The notes beneath the pieces are model-generated. The model saw nothing but the letters and a program-made list of their open reading frames with translations, ran no database searches and had not been told where the DNA came from. From a virus, in the IMG/VR virus record IMGVR_UViG_3300031673_000444, positions 1 to 25,085 of that record: a stretch of DNA of 25,085 nt; one strand, 5' to 3'. This document shows, piece by piece, positions 22,401 through 25,085 of the stretch; within the stretch, counting starts at the first letter, position 1, and every line of letters begins with the position of its first letter. The translations under genes and the position numbers were made by a program.

Positions 22401-23473
22401 ACCAAGTGATTGTAGGTAACAACTGCATAACCCCAGCGACACTGCTTATTAATCCAGTAACAAACACTAATAGTACATTTAACGCGTATGCATTTGGCAC
22501 GGGCTTAGAGACAGATCGAATAAGGGATAATTTCAATTCTACCACCCTTGAGTACAGTCCTAGAGTAAGCACTGTAATAGAAGATTACAAGCAAGAGAAC
22601 CGCATAGCATCTTTGACGTATAGTGGACTATATAAAAGTGAATCATCCATAAATAATTTGAATGAGTTTAACTTGTCATTGCAAAATTATAAAAATCTAG
22701 ACCCGGAATACGGGAGCATACAAAAGCTTTTCTCCAGAGACAATGACCTAGTTGTAATGCAAGAGGATAAAATTAGCCGTGTTCTTTACGGGAAAAATCT
22801 TTTAAGTGATGCAGTAGGTGGAGGAACTATAACCTCTGTACCGCAAGTACTTGGAACTCAAATCCCCGACAAGGGTGAGTGGGGTATTAGCTATAATCCG
22901 GAGAGTTTTGCTAAATGGGGGGATTCGTTTTATTTCACAGACGCTAGAAGAGGTACTGTTTTGAACATGTCAGGAGAAACAATAGTGAGCATTTCGAAGC
23001 TTGGAATGAAAAGTTATTTTAGAGATTTAATGAGGGGCAGTCTAAACACTCAAAAACTAGGGGTGTACGACCCTTATAATGGTCATTATATATTAGCTTC
23101 AAACGCGAACACATCGAAGCCATGCAGGTTAACATTAAGTAGGCCTGGAGGAACTTATTCGGCTGACCAAAACCCAAATATTGAATTTGTAGGTAATGAC
23201 AAGCCTGATTTTTCAGTGTACAGTAATACATCATGGACTGTAGGCATTGTATATTCAGCGGGATCAGGATGGGTGACTGGATGGCCAACGTCAGGGGTTG
23301 GTGACGAGGGAGTATTCTTAGGCGTCTCAGACAACAATACAGCAGTAACAAGAACAGCTACAATAACATTTACATTTTGTGGCGGTTTAACTGCAACATA
23401 CATAGTAACACAAGGTCCTGGAAAGGTGATAATAGTTAAGCCTTGGGTTTTAACAACAATATCCAAAATATAA
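19448..23473 (+). CDS. Large tail stabilisation/muzzle-like protein with C-terminal BACON domain
   Basis: The 1341-aa product starts with LKRIFLRGSMNKDLDERM and GQYRDALNINVVDAEGEDAG, the opening typical of the crAss-like tail 'stabilisation' proteins, which form the end of the short tail. The body is strand-rich, with blocks such as FSYRWITVDDQYTPMAPFSG, RFVTGVELLVRDSS and LYYADGTYRYFLINDFDLD. A Gly/Ser-rich middle (about 545-930) follows, then the conserved-looking IQKLFSRDNDLVVMQEDKISRVL and YFTDARRGTVLNMSGE. Residues about 1254-1323 look like a BACON domain (FSVYSNTSWTV, RTATITFTF, VTQG), a carbohydrate-binding fold of Bacteroidota. It may let the tail tip touch host or mucus glycans. The start follows the connector gene by 2 bases; the stop overlaps the next start. 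Confidence 0.78.
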   Translation: MAELKRIFLRGSMNKDLDERMVADGQYRDALNINVVDAEGEDAGSARNHLGNAQIGSLSDTAGQAVNNARTIGAVAYEAENLIYYIVASDNFDGIYEYSEITNGISRVLQSNKVNPSTASKFNFDQDFYITGFNYIDGFLYWTDNNNAPRKIKIDRAKSYNIDDDRINDDITVIITAPIYAPTIDMQDTQNQENNMEEKFLEFSYRWITVDDQYTPMAPFSGVAFTPGSYALDYGSGENKAMLNTKNRVKVTFRTGNRFVTGVELLVRDSSTTNIAVVESFNKDQLGILNDSVWSFDFANSKKYRPIASNQKGRLSDYVPLKAKSQEIIDRRLIYGDYVQHYDIKDNNSLDILIDYNVDFVYKPTLIYSPIQTFRSDRDLEIGIEYGDEYGRLTTVLTSENNTVYIPPENSVTGNSLKIDIINKPPEFATNYRLVIKQTRGKYYNIFPILYYADGTYRYFLINDFDLDKFAVGDYVIFKSDLEGATLSNKKYKVLELENKAVDFISSTSSPELAGLYFKIKVDSSFEFNPAALFSYDFEGYGANNLSGGQFLAPPVHDRFSVAENPIHYGSGIANVLSVIGNAFSGPADLRITIEIVSQTTFRYTSAVGGSSSWTTASISSGSTPINVGGITAINIQWSLGGSPFVVGDKWKINCRTSFDFGGNIFGGNGLPGQWSTAGTTGIYDWGGAVILPGPGWSPTISPETDRAIEAGAVIGIEILTDTYNAGQPTAIQYFPPSTVDYVNIEEWFIESGAYQAFVHMVGDPLDPTNPLAATDVGAKGVTFRRGSNYLTSFLPSMSLGVVGAGVMSQGSSITSETLNYPVRMIIQGFQTVAASDFNVVQASISVQQAEFLAICETVPPEADADIYHETSRTYPISGGEHKVLWAYQDFTTPTYASPAPTGYTNLGQLIPGDTPSGIDPHTFQVGDQVEVHTSASPYASIPGMHTVLWVEDKYNIIIDLIFPGNGAATGGTIGFYHDQTEEKDQVIVGNNCITPATLLINPVTNTNSTFNAYAFGTGLETDRIRDNFNSTTLEYSPRVSTVIEDYKQENRIASLTYSGLYKSESSINNLNEFNLSLQNYKNLDPEYGSIQKLFSRDNDLVVMQEDKISRVLYGKNLLSDAVGGGTITSVPQVLGTQIPDKGEWGISYNPESFAKWGDSFYFTDARRGTVLNMSGETIVSISKLGMKSYFRDLMRGSLNTQKLGVYDPYNGHYILASNANTSKPCRLTLSRPGGTYSADQNPNIEFVGNDKPDFSVYSNTSWTVGIVYSAGSGWVTGWPTSGVGDEGVFLGVSDNNTAVTRTATITFTFCGGLTATYIVTQGPGKVIIVKPWVLTTISKI

Positions 23474-25085
23474 TGTCGGAAAGAAAAGCAACTCAAACAT
23501 TCGCCTACACGGGCAGTGTAGAATACTCTTTTGATAATATAGTACTAAACAACAACGGTCCCTCTTCATTAGACACAATAATAAAGGGAGTTGGGGGCGT
23601 AGACGCTGTTCCTTATGACGGCGCAACAGTCACCCTTAAAACCGGGACTATCGGGGCTTATTCAGACGTGAAGGACTTGCAACCTTCAATGAACAATAAA
23701 ATGTACTACCTTATAACTGATAAGGAATATGACGATGTTCAAGACAAGGCGCTTGTCCTGTCTTTAGCTACCGAAATCCCAGTGTCTATTGTGAGCAGTA
23801 AATACGAAGGGTCATTTGTATTTAGAAACCCAAATGGATACGGGATATTATACTTGATATGGGATTACTCAGACAATATGGGGACGGGAGCGGCATCATA
23901 TAATGGAGGGGAGGTAACTAAATATATAGACGTTGACTTTGGGTCACCACTAGGGTTAACAGGTATTAATTATGAAGTGACTGATACTCCTGCAAGAGTG
24001 GTGTTAACTCAAGGGGTTACAGTACTATCAGACACGGGGTACGTAGGACTGAACTCAACAGCAAATTATAACGCTCTAATAGCAGCGGGGGTACCGGACA
24101 GCGACATAAATCTTACGTCCCCGTATGATGGATTGGTAAATAACGGGATAGGAAACACTTTATACAAAAAGACTAGTTCTGACGGGGAAGTTTTAATCAC
24201 GACATATTCTCCATTATCCAGTACGGCATGGGCATTGAACACAATCGCGCCATATTTAAACAGTTTCTTCATAGATCTTACAGCATCTACAACAGCAGCC
24301 TTAGCCTGTGCGGAATGCCCAACCACGACCTATTACTTTAACGGAACCGGGCTTACTCCCGTTACCGGAGACACTATATATTCTGCATCAGATGGGTCAG
24401 CGGTATTTGTGGGTGACGATAAATACTATTTAATGGATTCAACAACATGTGCAGGCGCTCCAGTAGTGTTTGCAAAATGGATGTTGGTAAGCAATTTAGG
24501 CATAGTCATAAATACAGGCACATGTAATTGCCAGCAATTTTCGGTTCCATTTATAAGTCAAATCGATATAGAGATGCTTAACAGCAAGGCGACACGAATA
24601 GAACTGCAAGCGTCGGGGTCGCCAACGTCTTGGGCATTAACCTCGACATGTAATTCATACACTATTAGTGGAGGTGATAAAGGTGTAATGTTTACTTATA
24701 CAGATTGCGACGGGCAATCTAAAACTGACGTAGCAGGGGTAGAGGAAAAAATACCAGTATGCGCGACGGGGTTACCTGTTATAACTTCAGGTGTAGGCAC
24801 TGTAACATTGGGTGACGTATGTATACCGGAATCACTGCCTAACGGGATGTTCTTTGATATGGAGTCAGGCGCGATTCACGGAGTACCAGGTAGCACAGGG
24901 ACGTACTCCATAACCGCAACCGCAACAAACTGTTTCGGGACAAGCTTAGCTAAAACAATAAGCATAAATGTGGTAAGCGAGGCGAGTCTAAAACCTTTCG
25001 GAATCGACGAAGGAGAGCCACAAGACACGGGCGACGCGGCATGTGCGTTAACAGCTTTCTCATGCGTGCTCATGTTCCATAGTGG
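23473..25085 (+). CDS. Partial tail protein with Ig-like (He_PIG) region, 3' end outside window
   Basis: The start codon overlaps the previous stop (TAATG) and the frame stays open to the end of the window: 537 complete codons and two bases. Early residues (MSERKATQTFAYTGSVEYSF) lead to a strand-rich region with PSMNNKMYYLITDKEYDDV and FVFRNPNGYGILYLIWDYSD, a pattern I recall from phage tail proteins. The middle is Cys-bearing (CAECPTTTYYF, TGTCNCQQF, STCNSYTISGG). Near codons 445-500, ESLPNGMFFDMESGAIHGVPG then TYSITATATNCFG is a clear He_PIG-type Ig-like unit. It is probably a tail fibre, hub-attached or host-contact protein. The truncated C-terminus could hold the binding domain. Confidence 0.7.
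   Translation, partial: MSERKATQTFAYTGSVEYSFDNIVLNNNGPSSLDTIIKGVGGVDAVPYDGATVTLKTGTIGAYSDVKDLQPSMNNKMYYLITDKEYDDVQDKALVLSLATEIPVSIVSSKYEGSFVFRNPNGYGILYLIWDYSDNMGTGAASYNGGEVTKYIDVDFGSPLGLTGINYEVTDTPARVVLTQGVTVLSDTGYVGLNSTANYNALIAAGVPDSDINLTSPYDGLVNNGIGNTLYKKTSSDGEVLITTYSPLSSTAWALNTIAPYLNSFFIDLTASTTAALACAECPTTTYYFNGTGLTPVTGDTIYSASDGSAVFVGDDKYYLMDSTTCAGAPVVFAKWMLVSNLGIVINTGTCNCQQFSVPFISQIDIEMLNSKATRIELQASGSPTSWALTSTCNSYTISGGDKGVMFTYTDCDGQSKTDVAGVEEKIPVCATGLPVITSGVGTVTLGDVCIPESLPNGMFFDMESGAIHGVPGSTGTYSITATATNCFGTSLAKTISINVVSEASLKPFGIDEGEPQDTGDAACALTAFSCVLMFHS

Noticed and set aside
218-25073. Open frames on the minus strand (for example 9474-9911, 13243-13626, 15114-15482)
   Set aside because: All lie opposite clearly coding + strand genes, have skewed composition (Ser/Leu/Phe- or Cys-rich), and lack supporting motifs or suitable starts.
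1-25085. Reassignment of the TAG stop codon, known in some crAss-like phages
   Set aside because: Several genes end normally at TAG (2191, 7627, 8213, 14946), the long genes contain no in-frame TAG, and their lengths are normal under the standard bacterial code.
1-25085. tRNA genes, CRISPR arrays, insertion sequences or integrase attachment sites
   Set aside because: No cloverleaf in any gap, no regularly spaced repeats, no transposase or integrase, and gaps between genes are at most 82 bases.

Overview
The window reads as part of a tailed bacteriophage genome, or a prophage or metagenomic phage contig, whose host is most likely a member of the Bacteroidota. All 29 genes called lie on the + strand, are tightly packed (many ATGA, TAATG or short overlaps) and encode almost only virion, packaging and lysis proteins. 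The host inference rests on TAnnTTTG -7 boxes before several genes, A-rich leaders in place of Shine-Dalgarno sites, a BACON domain, and a BspA-like repeat fibre. The TerL - portal (about 800 aa) - scaffold-like - major capsid - connector-like - very large tail protein order, and the style of the terminase, capsid and tail sequences, resemble the crAss-like (Crassvirales) podoviruses and their relatives. That placement is from memory of the families, not from a search.

Layout. Positions 1-4111 hold two parallel fibre cassettes. Each opens with the same 56-bp leader (identical through the ATG), then a roughly 155-aa paralogous small structural protein, then a different large fibre/adhesin: a head-spike/LamG-like lectin in the first and a PKD-like plus BspA-like repeat protein in the second. 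A small membrane protein sits between them and a 57-aa gene follows. Positions 4141-5880 form a lysis cassette: two small holin-like membrane proteins, an Amidase_3 endolysin, and a nested pair of membrane/coiled-coil genes arranged like Rz/Rz1 spanins. Positions 5900-7627 carry four small virion-type proteins.

Positions 7673-9059 hold small coiled-coil and unknown genes, a probable two-domain GroES-like co-chaperonin, and a small-terminase candidate. Positions 9037-17775 are the packaging and head module: large terminase, portal, scaffold-like protein, major capsid protein (followed by a strong intrinsic terminator), a conserved post-capsid protein and a head auxiliary protein (also followed by a terminator). 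Positions 17857-25085 are the neck and tail: two connector/ring-type proteins, a 1341-aa tail stabilisation/muzzle-like protein ending in a BACON domain, and a partial Ig-like (He_PIG) tail protein that runs off the window.

Together the genes make, fill and release particles: scaffold, co-chaperonin and capsid build the head, terminase and portal package DNA, neck and tail genes complete the particle, fibres and carbohydrate-binding domains attach to the host or its glycans, and the lysis cassette releases progeny. There is no replication, integration, RNA or defence gene here, and no gene-free stretch longer than 82 bases. The most unusual feature is the perfectly conserved leader in front of two divergent small-protein/fibre cassettes, together with a domain that recurs in both cassettes and in the post-capsid head protein.
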